64,000 nucleotides of DNA, taken from assembly GCA_963514095.1 (NCBI GenBank), contig OY741272.1:29260648-29324647 (forward strand), written 5' to 3'. Position numbers and translations under genes: made by a program. Within the stretch, counting starts at the first letter, position 1; each line of letters begins with the position of its first letter. A model generated the notes under the pieces. That model saw nothing but the letters and a program-made list of their open reading frames with translations. It had not been told where the DNA came from and did not search any database. The DNA comes from Eutrigla gurnardus. Lineage: Eukaryota; Chordata; Actinopteri; Perciformes; Triglidae. This document shows, one piece after another, positions 40,440-52,096 of the stretch.

Positions 40440-41027
40440 CCAGGAAGTCATGCTCCTTACTGTATACACCATGGCAGTGAACAAATAGCTGAAACCATGT
40501 CTCACATCTTAAATGGTTGCCATGTTTACAGAGGGCTCTACATATGTAGGCATGACAGAATTGTAGATTTGATATCAGCAGATATCTCTTCTATCTTCAG
40601 GTCTTCCATCATGCTGTATAAACATTCTACTGTGAAGCCGAGTATGTTCAGCCTGTGTAATGATGTCTCAATGTTCTCTCATGTAACAGCTAATACTCCT
40701 GATGTTGTTGTTGTTAATGAAAATCATAGAGAGGTGCTCATTCTGGAGGTCGGCTGTACCTTTGATTACAGCCTAGAGGAGGCCTTTCTGACCAAAGTGC
40801 TGAAATATCAGCAGCTGAAGCAGACCATCTCTCAGCTAGGCTACAGGTGTAAACTTCTAGTCTTTATATTTGGTAGTCTGGGGCATGCGCATAAGTTGGT
40901 TGTGAGGGGCCTTCAGATGGCCGGCCTCCCTAAAAGAAGAGCTAAACAGTTGGCCAGGTACTGCTCAGTCTCAGTTATTATTGGTAGCCGTTCAATCTGG
41001 AGGAGACGTTGTTTTTTGTATCCTTAA
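40440..41027 (+). mobile_element. LINE 3' fragment with restriction-like endonuclease domain (R2/R4-Rex6-type)
   Basis: The frame ending at 41027 (TAA) gives about 195 meaningful residues: a zinc-knuckle-like C/H segment (ETMSHILNGC, then YICRHDRIV), then TPDVVVVNENHREVLILEVG and CTFD. This PD-x(n)-D pattern is followed by a KYQQL helix. It matches the C-terminal zinc finger plus restriction-like endonuclease of site-specific and R4/Rex6-type LINEs. The 5' part is missing, and the fragment begins right after a (TG)n tract at about 40390-40428. The open frame is intact here, suggesting a fairly recent copy. Confidence 0.8.
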
Positions 41028-41196
41028 ATGTCTGTTTTCTATCTGACCTGTAGGTCATTTTGTATGTAACTGCGTTCAGCTGCCCAGGCGTTTTGTGTCT
41101 GACCGTCTTCCATTGTCAACTGCACTGGCAGTGTTTATGTCCCTTGTGCAAGAACCCTTGTACTTCTTTATATGTGGGCATAAATAAATATTTAAA

Positions 41197-41198
<2 letters not shown>

Positions 41199-41248
<50 letters not shown>

Positions 41249-41363
41249 CTGTGTGTGTGACTGTGTGTGTGACTGTGTGTGTGACTGTGTGTGTGACTGT
41301 GTGTGTGTGACTGTGTGGGTGTGTGTGTGTGTGTGTGGGTGTGACTGTGTGACTGTGTGTGTG

Positions 41364-41412
<49 letters not shown>

Positions 41413-41423
41413 CTGTGTGTGTG

Positions 41424-41461
<38 letters not shown>

Positions 41462-41541
41462 TGTGTGTGTGACTGTGTGTGTGACTGTGTGTGTGTGTGT
41501 GTGTGTGTGGGTGTGACTGTGTGACTGTGTGTGTGTGTGTG

Positions 41542-41634
<93 letters not shown>

Positions 41635-41656
41635 CTGTGTGTGTGTGTGTGTGTGT
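41199..41656 (+). repeat. (TG)n/(TGACTG)n microsatellite, 3' of the LINE
   Basis: A TG tract with regular GACTG interruptions. It follows the LINE 3' UTR directly (ATAAATAAATATTTAAAATG then TG), so it may have grown from the element's tail. Confidence 0.93.
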
Positions 41657-43079
41657 GGTCCCTTTCTTTAAATGTCTTCATCTTTAGAAATAAGCGACTA
41701 AATATGCAAAAAAAAAAGTCTGTGTTTGGAAGACTGTGGAAAACAAGTTTTATCAAATGTATAAAAAAATATCTATATATGAAATAAAGTGGGTAGGTTT
41801 GCTTGCTTGAATTTAATATATTTTATTTTTGTTTGTCCAAAAGATGTGAAAAGTTTCCCAATAACTGTTTGTTTGTTTGTTTGTTTGTTTGTTTGTTTGT
41901 GATGAGACCACAAACAGGGTCCATGTAAAACATGTTAATGTAATAATATTGAACATGGATTAAACCACTGCGTTCCGTTTGAATGGATTCTTGTATAGTT
42001 CTGCGTTTTGGAGACTGAATGTGTTTAAACATCATTAAACTGTTTTACTGTGAACGTGATGAAGATGATGATGGTGATGAAGATGAACGTGTCGGCTCAA
42101 TAAAGAGAACAGATATTTAAGACATTAATGTGTTGTGATCAATGGAACTATTTTTTTAAGTGTTTCGTGATTTTGAAGAAATCTTTCAGAATCGTCCTTC
42201 AGCACAAAAAAGTCAGATTTTGGTTGCGGCAACTAATTAATGACGGTCAGAAACGGTCTCCATGGAGACGGAGGACTAACGGGAACTGATGTGTCATGTT
42301 CTGTGTTTGCAGTTAGAGGGTGTTTGTTCCTGTGATGCCGGGGCGATGCAGGATCGGATCTGGGTGATCCAGATCAGATCGGGGTGATCGGATCTGGGGG
42401 ATCGGATTGATCTGGGCGGAGGTCATCCGTCTCGCTCTTCCACCTCTAGTCTAGTCTCACGTCTTCATTTTTTTCTCTATACAACCAGAGAAGAGTCGCC
42501 CCCTGGTGGCCGGCAGCGAGAATGCAGCATTGAGGCACCCCGGCGTCGGCTTCACTGTTGTCTCCTGGTTCCTCTGTGTGACACGCTAGCGTACTCGGTG
42601 GAGATGCTGTCAAATAGATACTGTTCACCTTTCCGTCCGGCCCTTTGATTTCCCACAATGCCTGATAAATATGACCCGGGGAAACACGCTCCTGTCGTGG
42701 TGCGGCGGCCTGGCGAGCGAATAAGTGGCGTGGCGTGTTCGGCTCTCACGGGAGGCCGAGCGCTGCGCTGGCGAGCTCGCTGCTGGTTTTTCCTTCTGGT
42801 TGGAACGTTGTCATCCCTGTAATCACAAGCAGAGCAGACATGTGACCTGGCTCTCCACCACTCAAGTGCTCTTCCTCCTTCATTACCAATCTGTTGTCAT
42901 CAGGGAAAGGGGCGGAGCCAAAGATTGCTAATAAGGCACTTAAGAGTCGGCTTCACTTCTCAGATTCCGATGTTGGAGTCACCATGAACCATGATCACTG
43001 GACAGGTGGACCTCCACATAGACCACTTCACTGTGGACCTCCTCGTTTCCATCTCCAGTCGTGTTCAGAACGTTATTAG
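41657..43079. other. Intergenic, no gene recognised
   Basis: A (GTTT)n run is at about 41865-41900. At 42476-42520 there is a single copy of the repeat that forms the 57.7-kb array, with the word GTCGCCCCCTGGTGGCC. Confidence 0.6.
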
Positions 43080-45280
43080 GGCCCGAGCGCCGACAACGTC
43101 GGGCTGCGAAGCCCTATTGAAATGCGAATGTTTATTCTTTTTTTTTCACAACTTCCGTTGCCATTTTGGAGGCCTTAGCAACAAAATTAGCTTAAAAAAA
43201 TTTCTGAGCCCATGGGGACTGGTGAAAATTGCGACATTTTAGAGGTCTTGTAAAAAAACTTGCTCTCTAGCGCCACCTAGCGGCGTTTAGTCCGCACAAC
43301 GCACACCGTAACTCCGATTGACACAAAATTTGGTTCACATGTGCAGGCAAAGGTCCTCTACAAAATTGCCATTGGGACTACTAAAGTCCGCCTACCGAAA
43401 TTTTCCGCCATTTTGAATTTTGTGAAAAACGCGTTTTTGCTAATTCCTCCTAAACCGTAGATCCGATTCTCACCAAATTTGCTTTGCCTCATCATTAGAC
43501 CAAGCTGGGCAAGTGTCATCAAAAGCTTTGTAAAATGTCGTTGTGTTCAGAAGTTATTAGCCAATGAACATCAGAGGGGCGGGGCTCTAGAAATCAATAG
43601 ACATAACTCCACAATATTTAACCCAATCGTCACGAAACTTGCAGGATATGTTGACATAACTACCTGAAACATATTCTGAGAGTTTTATTAAAATTGACCA
43701 CTCGGGGGCGCTACAGTAAATCAGCCATTTTGGGCCATTTAAGGCCATTTTAGCCAATTGTAGGTTTTGTATTTTAACGAACTCCTCCTACACCGTTGAT
43801 CCGATTCATGCCAAACTCGCTGAGACTGTTCTAGAGGCCTCAACGATGCAAAATCATCGAAAGGTCTTACAAAAGTTAAAGGGCGTGGCCGGGACGGCGT
43901 CCTGAACATGGACAAATTTCATGCTTCGACCACAAAAATCTAAACTGTTATAACTTCAATGTACATTGTCTGATATGATCAAAACTTCACATGTTTGTTA
44001 AGAGTACCACCCTGAACACATCAGCACTGCAATATTGACTCATATTCAGAGCGCCACCTACTGGCGATAGAAAGTGTTACATTTTATACTTCAGCGAGCT
44101 CTTCCTAGCAGCTTCATCAGATTCATCTCAAACTTGGTCATCATGTACTCAAGTCTTTACTGATGAAGAGTCATCAAAAGGTCTTGCATAAGTCAAAGGG
44201 CGTGGCCAGTGCGTGACGTTTTTGCCAGTGTACAGGAAGTCATTTTAACTTCATCATACAATGACCAATCTGCTCGAAACTTGCAGGATATGTTGACATC
44301 TCTCTCTGGATTATATCCTGAAAGTTTTATCAAAATTGTCCACTCGGGGGTGCTACAATTAATCAGCCATTTTAGGCAATTTTTCCCATTTTACCAATTG
44401 TACGGATTGTATTTTAACAAACTCCTCTTACAGCGTTCATCCGATTGCTGCCATACTAACTGAGACTGTTCTACAGGCCTCAACGATGCAAAATCATCGA
44501 AAGGTCTTACATAAGTCAAAGGGCGTGGCCAGGGCTTGCGTTTTGGCCAGTGTAGAGGAAGTTGTTGTAACTTCAGGATACAATGTCCAATCTGCTCAAA
44601 ACTTGACATGTTTGATTAGAGTCTCACCCTGAACACGTATGCACTGTAATATTGACCTCAGGTTAGAGCGCCACCTGATGGTACCTGGAAATATCATGTT
44701 TTTACACTTTTACCTGCTCCTTTTCGGATATTGAACACCTTTGACTTTGACGTAACTGCATGAAACTTTGTAGGTACATAGAACATGTAAAGATGTACAC
44801 AAAAGCCTCTTGGACCCATGCCCTAAACCCAACAGGAAGTCAGCCATTTTGCATTTAATGTGAAATTTTAAGCGATTTTTTTCGCCTCTTTCATGCAGTA
44901 TATTTTAACGAACTCCTCCTAGACCGCTGATCCAATTCCTACCAAACTTTATGAGCCTGTTCTAGAGGCCTCAATGATTAAAAATCATTAAAAGGTCTTA
45001 CATAAGTCAAAGGGCGTGACCAGCATGACCCCACGAACACGGACGAATTTCATGCTTCACAACACTCTAAACTGTTATAACTTCAGTGTCCATTGTCCGA
45101 TCTGGTTCAAACTTCTCTCATTTGATAAGAGTCCCAGCCTGAACGCGTCTGCACTGCAATATTGACTCACAATCAGAGCGCCACCTATTGGCGACATGAA
45201 ATGTCATGTTTTTACACCCGTATAAGGTCCCAGTGTCGTGGAACTTTGCACCCCAGTCGAGCATGAAAACTTCCCTCATC
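43080..45280. repeat. Long interspersed fish repeat with internal near-repeats
   Basis: The left border GGGCCCGAGCGCCGACAACG is followed by about 2.2 kb with recurring words: AAAGGGCGTGGCC near 43880, 44196 and 44518 (a variant near 45010), AAAATCATCGAAAGGTCTTA, GAGCGCCACCT and ACTCCTCCTA. No transposase frame was seen. I recognise the GGGCCCGAGC-type sequence as a common teleost repeat but cannot assign a superfamily. Confidence 0.75.
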
Positions 45281-45309
45281 TGACACAGTGATGGACGGGA
45301 CGATTCAGG

Positions 45310-45705
45310 CAAGGGACGACCAGTGGCGTGGCGATGGCCGGGGACAACCCGCGGCGTGGCGGTGGCCGGGGACGACCCGCGCCGTGGCGGTGGCCGGGGA
45401 CGACAGACGCCAGCCGTGGCGGTGGCCGGGGACGACCCGCGGCGTGGCGGTGGCCGGGGACGACCCGCGCCGTGGCGGTGGCCGGGGACGACCCGCGCCG
45501 TGGCGGTGGCCGGGGACGACAGACGCCAGCCGTGGCGGGGGCCGGGGACGACCCGCGCCGTGGCGCTGGCCGGGGACGACAGACGCCAGCCGTGGCGGTG
45601 GCCGGGGACGACCCGCGCCGTGGCGGTGGCCGGGGACGACTGGCAACGTGGCGGTGGCCGGGGACGACCCGCCCCGTGGCGGTGGCCAGGCCAGGCGGTC
45701 CGACA
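45310..45705. repeat. GC-rich minisatellite, 28- and 32-bp units
   Basis: Units are built on GTGGCGGTGGCCGGGGACGA, ending either CCCGCGCC or CAGACGCCAGCC. About 13 units are present. Open frames on both strands are by-products. Confidence 0.93.
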
Positions 45706-46433
45706 CGTCAGGCGGCCGTAGCACTAACCGAGTTACGTGCCATGCGAGGGCCCGTTATCACTGCTCGCAGTTTTAATTCACGTTATTCTTCTGACCCGTG
45801 CTACGTTTTCTATCTTCACGACTCTCCGATGTTTCTCTCATTCCATTGAGTCCTTTCTTCCGTCTCTTCCCTCCTGTGATCCGGTTCAGAAGGCCGGCCC
45901 CTCGGTCGCTCTCGGACAAAAGCCAGTTTTCTTTTCCTATTAGAGTGAGATGAGTCATCGTTGGAGGTGAACATGGCCGTCTGTGTGTTTGAATGTCGCC
46001 TCCTTTTCATAGAGGAGAGACAGGAGGAGGAGGAGGAGGAGGAGGAAGCTCGGTGGGTTCTCCCTCATGATTTAATTATAATTCCGCCTAATTGACCCGT
46101 CAGCTGTTCAAAACAAAAACTCACTGACAAATACTCCCAGTCTGGCTTTCCCCACCATCGGTCCCAGTCAGACCTCCCAGCAGGGACCAGGACCCCCGTA
46201 CAGGACCGGGACCTCCCCACAGGGACCTCCCTACTGGGTCTGGGACCTTCCAGGACAACAAGGCCCCCTCTGATTCTGCAGGTCTCTGTAGTCTACATGG
46301 GACATGGTGGCCCCAATACCAACTAGAGGGGCCCATAGGGGGGCCCATAGGGGCTGGTGCCTGAGAACAGGACAGATAGTCACGCTAACCTACTTGCTGT
46401 ATTAAGTGCATTCATTTAATTCCAGGGTCGCCC

Positions 46434-46769
46434 ATGGGCGTCGCTAGACCCCTTTTACTGGGGCACGTGCCCAGTATTGATCTGCCGTGCCCCAGTAAAA
46501 TCTCCCGTTCGAGTTTTAACGAGCTACTATATTTGGTAGTGGATTAATTTATATTGATAATAACAGTAAAAGAATGGATTTTATTTTTCATTCACAATCT
46601 CAAACCAACGCAGTTTAACCCAAAACACAAGCCGAGGCGTGCACCTTGTGGTCCGGGTCCGGCGTGCACGGCAGTGTGCATGTCGTAGCCGGGGCACCGC
46701 GGTTTTTTGTGATTTTAGTAATAAGGGGCCTGTGCCCCAGTAGAACTTTATGTCTAGCAACGCCCCTGT
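46434..46769. mobile_element. hAT-like MITE, 336 bp
   Basis: The ends are imperfect inverted repeats (GGGCGTCGCTAGAC and ACTGGGGCAC at left; the complement of GGGCGTTGCTAGAC and ACTGGGGCAC at right). Flanking 8-bp copies GGTCGCCC / GGTCGCCA fit a hAT target-site duplication. No coding frame. Confidence 0.75.
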
Positions 46770-47090
46770 GGTCGCCATAGAGACGGTCTTTAACGTGACT
46801 ACTAAAGGACACATTTCACTTTTTTCAACTAAACTTTGACTTTCTTCTTGACTTTGTTGACGTGATGTAGCATTTAAGAAGGCGGCTGCTCTGCCATCGT
46901 GTCTGAATAAAGTAATAGTGTATTCTGGGTTCTTCCAGCTGTGGTAAACCAGCCCACATGGGTCTTGCTAGATGACGATGGAGGAAACCTGGTTGTGGTC
47001 TACGTGGAGGGAAGCCCCGCCTCCTCTATGAGTGACGAATAAACACAAATAGGTCTCCAAGCTTTGGTGTGAACACACTTTTATTCCAAA

Positions 47091-47096
47091 CACAAC
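47091..47096 (-). terminator. Poly(A) signal of the SDR-like gene
   Basis: AATAAA on the minus strand, 236 bp past the stop codon. Confidence 0.6.
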
Positions 47097-47331
47097 AGGC
47101 AAGTACAGAAACACGAGCATGGGGGTTCAGGGTCGGGGGTCAGATACACAAATGAACCAAAGACCGTGTGGTTCTGGAGAGTTCAGAGTTCAGAGCGGGA
47201 GCAGAAGAGGTGGAGGCGTGTCGCCGTGGCAACAAGGTTACTTCAGTGATGGAGCGGATGTTTCCAGGTCCCCCTCCAGGAGGACCGTCTTCAGGTCTAG
47301 AGGTTCCCCTCCAGGAGGACCGTCTTCAGGT

Positions 47332-49054
47332 CTAGAGGCTCCCCTCCAGGAGGACCGTCTTCAGGTCGGCGGGGCAGCTGACGGTGAAGACGGCGTGGGA
47401 GGCGGCGCTGCGTTTCTCCACCAGGGTGGCGACCGCCTCGCCCAGGTCCAGGTGGTTCAGGTAGCCGGGGGCCATGCGGTCTGGGGTCGCCACACCTGTG
47501 TTGATCTTCACCTGTGGGACATGCGAGGGCGGCGTTAGAGAGGCAGCCCTGGAAGAGGAACCGTGTGTCCGGTCGGAGTCTCACCTGGTTGAGTTTGCAG
47601 GGAACCTCGGGGTACTCCTCCCGGAGAACATGGCAGAACGCCAGCGCGCTGGCGGCCCCGACGGTCAGGAAGCCGGTCCCCGGCATCAGCAGCTTCTCCC
47701 CGGCTCCTCCTGGGACAGACAGACAGACAGACAGTCCATCAGCCTGTCTCACTGCTTCATAGGGTTTATTTATCTGTTATTGACAACGTACCAGGAGAAC
47801 CTAAACACTTTAAAGAAGAATTACGGCCGAGAGTAAATGCTGAAATAATCAGTATTTTATCACGTGACTTTGTACGATGAGTTGTTGAGCATATTTGGGC
47901 TCCTGGTTTTGGTTTTACGTGACTTTTTTTCTACAAACTAGATTTTGACTTTTTCGTGACTTTTTTAGACATACTGAACTTGAAGATCGTGATCGTAGAT
48001 CCGGGATCCACGATCCCTGAGATCCCAGGGACTCACCGGTGATGAAGGAGTAGGTGGCGTCGGCGTCGTCCCTCACCAGAGGGAAGAAGACCTTCCACGA
48101 CACAAACGTGCTGAAGAGTAACGTGTCGATCACCTGGAGAGTCAACAGGAGGAGAAACAGGGAATCAGTGTCACGGTATCACCATGGTAACAGGAGAGAA
48201 GCCTCCGAGACCACATCCAGGACCCGGGAGAACCAGGACATACTACTGTTAGTACTAGTACTACCACGACTATGACCAGTCCAGAAGAACTGGTGTGAAA
48301 CCTGGAAGTATTCAAACATCTTTCACACGTTGTTCAACATTTAAATCCCGTTGAAAACTTTAGAAGATATTCAACTTTCTGTGTCGCTCAGTGAAAATGT
48401 TTTGACCACCAGGACGCTGAAAGTCAGAGACTCTCATGTTAACTGAATATATACATATATATAATAATAAATAGCATTCAGCATTCACACCACATTCACT
48501 TCACAAGGTGCTTTTCTCGTTATTAAAAGTAATACAATGTGTGTTAATTACGTGTTCACCGGGTTCTGGTCTAGGTCTGGTGTGTCTGCTCACCAAGGTC
48601 AGGTCTTTGAGAGACTGGGTGTGTGGAGGTCCGCCCTGCCACCAACTGAAGCCCAGAGAGGAGACGACGTCCGTCACCTTCCCCACGGCCTTCAGCAGCG
48701 CCTGCTTCGCCTGCTCCGCTCCCTCCTCCGACCCTGGAACAGAGGTTTGGTGGAGACCTGTCAATCAGCAGGTAAGCCCCGCCCCCTAAAGCATCCCCTG
48801 CGTTCTGGTCTGGTGGACTCTAAATGGACCATCATGTACTAAATGAACATCATGCTGGATTGAAGACACACACAGAGGTGGTGCGTTCAGGGGGGGTCAG
48901 GGCGGAGGACAAAGCAGCTTTGGGTGAGTGGAAGGAGGAGACTGACCCACGTTCCCCACCAGAGTGGTGAGGTTCTCCTTTGTGTTGGGAGACACGAACG
49001 ACTGGAGCCTCTCCAGCCGGCTGCTGTCCCTGGAGATCACCGCCACTTTGAACC

Positions 49055-49094
<40 letters not shown>

Positions 49095-49681
49095 TAACAC
49101 CCATATATATATGGAGCAGGGTTAATCCCCTTCACATGAAAGTGACCTTCATCACATCCATCAGAGGGATAATCAACAAAAAGAAGAAGACAAACGGATG
49201 GTTTTACTCTCAAACACAACCATAACATGTCAAAACCAAACCGATCCATGAATGTCAGTGTTTGTTTTCACATCCCACATGTTTAAAAGGGTGAGTGTTG
49301 ATGTTGAAAACAGAAAACAGCAGATTCTTGAGATAAACCCCGAAAACGTACAACTTTACGCACGAAGACGCGTCATCAACATCTGATTAATATTCAGTGA
49401 TTTACCATTCCAAAGCTAGAAGAAGCGCTTAAAGTACTAACACGCTGATAAATACAGAATCAAGAGTAAACTCTGGAGTTGATCATGATGGAATCCTCCT
49501 CCGCGTAAAATCCGGAACAGTCAGCTGCGCGTGAAACCGGTTCGTGGACGTCAGAGTCCTTCCTCCGGTCTCTGAGTGGACCCCGGTCCGGCTTACCTTT
49601 GTCCAGCAGCGCTTTAACGATCCCGGAGCCCACGGTGCCCGCACCCCCGAGCGCCAACACGACCCTGTCCGAGTTCGACAT
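47332..49681 (-). CDS. Atypical short-chain dehydrogenase/reductase-like Rossmann protein
   Basis: Predicted 244-residue cytosolic NAD(P)-binding protein; the substrate is unknown. Minus-strand exons are 49681-49597, 49054-48947, 48733-48594, 48133-48037, 47709-47585 and 47511-47332, all in phase. The N-terminus VVLALGGAGTVGSGIVKALL (glycines 12, 13, 15, 18 and 20) is a dinucleotide-binding loop, and VAVISRDSSRLERL is the second beta-strand/helix with an NADP-type serine-arginine. DVVSSLGFSWWQGG takes the place of the usual NNAG. The classical catalytic Y-x3-K is not evident; the corresponding region reads GFLTVGAASALAFCHVLREE. So it is either an atypical SDR or a non-catalytic relative. The last codons lie in a 35-bp tandem duplication that sets the stop. 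The start ATG is 4-6 codons before the beta-strand, as usual. Its upstream region runs toward spata2l on the other strand. Confidence 0.8.
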
Positions 49682-52092
49682 GCTGGCTGGAGGATGGAGA
49701 GGTGGAGCTGCGGACTTGTGCGGAGCATCTCATCCAACACGGGCTGCTTTAAACCAGACCCCCCCTCCTCCTCCCGCCGGTGTCACCGAGGCCACGCCTG
49801 CGGATCACCACGGGGCTCCCCGCCGCCGCATTCCCCGGGACGGTGCGTTCTTCACTCCCGTATTACAGCCGGCAGGGCGCTTTAAAGGGTGAAACGCTGC
49901 CATCTAGCGGATGGAACACAACAAGTAAGGTCCAGGGACAATGTCTCGTTTTGCGTTCGCACAAACATCAACGTTAACTTACAGAAGATTAATAGGTGTT
50001 TACTGTGTTCGCCACAAGATGGCAGTATTCAGCGCACAAATGGCAACCTGCTGCATTCATCACATCTGTCTGGCAACACTGGAACTCTACCATTGTCAAC
50101 GGTCAAAACGACAACATATGAATAAATAATGTTGTATTTTTTTATATTTTTGGCAAAGAAACAGTTTTGCTAGATGCTTTGTGGAACTAGGACACAAGTA
50201 TTAAAAAAGATACTGTATTTAATACGGGGAAATAAATGACAGAAATCCGATTCTTTTTCAATTTTAAATCTTATTTTATTTTGCAGATTTTTTACATTCA
50301 TTCGTACAAACATTCATCCATGCATTCCAAACAATATATAAAATTATATTTTCAAACATCACAAGGATTAAAATCAGAAAGCCATCAGAACTATTTAGTA
50401 TTCAAATGGGTTGAAATCCTCTCTTCCATGTGCATATCTATCTACCCCTGTATTTTAGTTATATTTGTATCATTGGTCAATTTTTAAATAAAAATTATTA
50501 AAAAAAGAAAAGAAAAGAAAAACCGAACCAGCGTTGCTTTGTGCGGTGATCGCTTCTGCGCAGGCGTGGCTCCCCTGGAACGGACCCCTCGTCTGTTAAA
50601 TGCCCGGATGAGAGAGTTACACGGTACAACATCAGCCTAGCTAAAGAGCTCGTTGCCAGTTTGATACCCGGTTATAAACGGACTGCCGCGGTCACGTGTT
50701 GCTCCTCCGAGGACGCAGGTCACGTACATTGTTCTTTACGAAGACGACGCTAAATTCGCTCGCCACCACCGGAGTTCAAAATTACCGCAGAAATCCTCCC
50801 CGCCCCGAACAAATGGACTCTCCCCCAACCGCTGCGCCTGCGCACGAGGCACGTGATAACTACGTCAGAAAGGGCCCCGTATGTTGTCTAAATGGTGAAA
50901 AACGCATTGAAATGAACGTAGTATTTCTTGATGAAGTCTTAAAACCAAATCAACACGCTAACAGATAATGTTATTTCATGTTTCAAACTAAAATGTGTCA
51001 TTTTAATGCGAACGCGAACTAGTCTTTCTTACCCTTTCCGCTTTCCGTAGTATCTGGGGAAATCCGTGCCACGTGACAATGTTTACTTTATCGTAGACAA
51101 TCGAGCAGCTAATTGGCCTCACGGCGACGACTGCGCGCGGCCGGAAATGTTTTAGTGACCCGCGTTGGCTCAGCAACACCCGAAAGAAGCACGAGACGCG
51201 GGTGAGTGCACGCGCGCATCGACCCAACCTCGATCGGACGCTCAGCTGTGGGCAGCGTTAGCTTAGCTCCGACACAGCTCGAGATGTCATTCATTAATCT
51301 AGCGATTTAATGTTGCCTTGCGTGTCGGCACGTGATGGAATCTTCTAAAACCTCAGACACGATTATATTTTAATGATCACGGGTCGCTCATCAATTCGGC
51401 GCGTGTAAAAACCACCGCGGACGTCGTCTTCTTTACAATATCTTAAGTGATCTGCGTAGATCTGCTGCTGCTTCCTGGGTCTCTCCCCCACACATTAAAC
51501 ACGCTGGTCGGGGACCAGTCCTAAAAGTCTACTTGTCTTTGGCTTTCAAGAACATGAAAAAGGGCCTTATATGAATGAAACTGTTCTTTAAAACGAGCGC
51601 AGCTCGTACGTGAATGCCTCGCCACGAACAAAGACAAGCTCACTAGCTTAGTCGGTGTGGAGATCGGTGAAGCTAACGCTTGAACTAGCTAGTTTAGGTA
51701 ACGTAAAAAAAACAACAGCGTTCGCTAACGCGCCAGCTGGCTTGTTACGAATGTAACGGTGACGTCACTTAATGTTTTCTCCCTTTCACTTTAGTCAAGT
51801 TTCACTTTCGATTATTAAATATAACGTGACGTTATTCACGCTTTCCAAACGGATTATTTAATGCTGCCTTCAGGTGGCATCAGAATTCTGTTAAATATAT
51901 TGCCCCCCTCAAGTCGTAATTACGAGTTGGGGGGGGCTCGAGATAATTTGGACCCCTGTGTTCCCGAGTCGTGGTGACCAGAACCTGTTGACATGGATTT
52001 GACACCAAACTGCTATAATTGAAATCCTGCAACATTAAGGAGTGCGCCGGTTCGATTCCTCATCGCCGTGTCCCGTTTGTGTCCCCTCCCAG
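49682..52092. other. Intergenic between the SDR-like gene and spata2l
   Basis: 49682-49870 is GC-rich and probably the SDR gene promoter. 50260-50520 looks like a retroposed 3' end (AATAAA and an AAAAGAAAAG tail). 51100-51260 is CpG-rich, with a good donor CACGAGACGCGG|GTGAGT at 51199/51200 that could end a non-coding spata2l exon. Otherwise nothing was recognised. Confidence 0.5.
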
Positions 52093-52096
52093 CTGA

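Noticed and set aside
45288..45849. Three overlapping long frames near 45.3-45.8 kb
   Set aside because: By-products of the GC-rich minisatellite; low-complexity translation.
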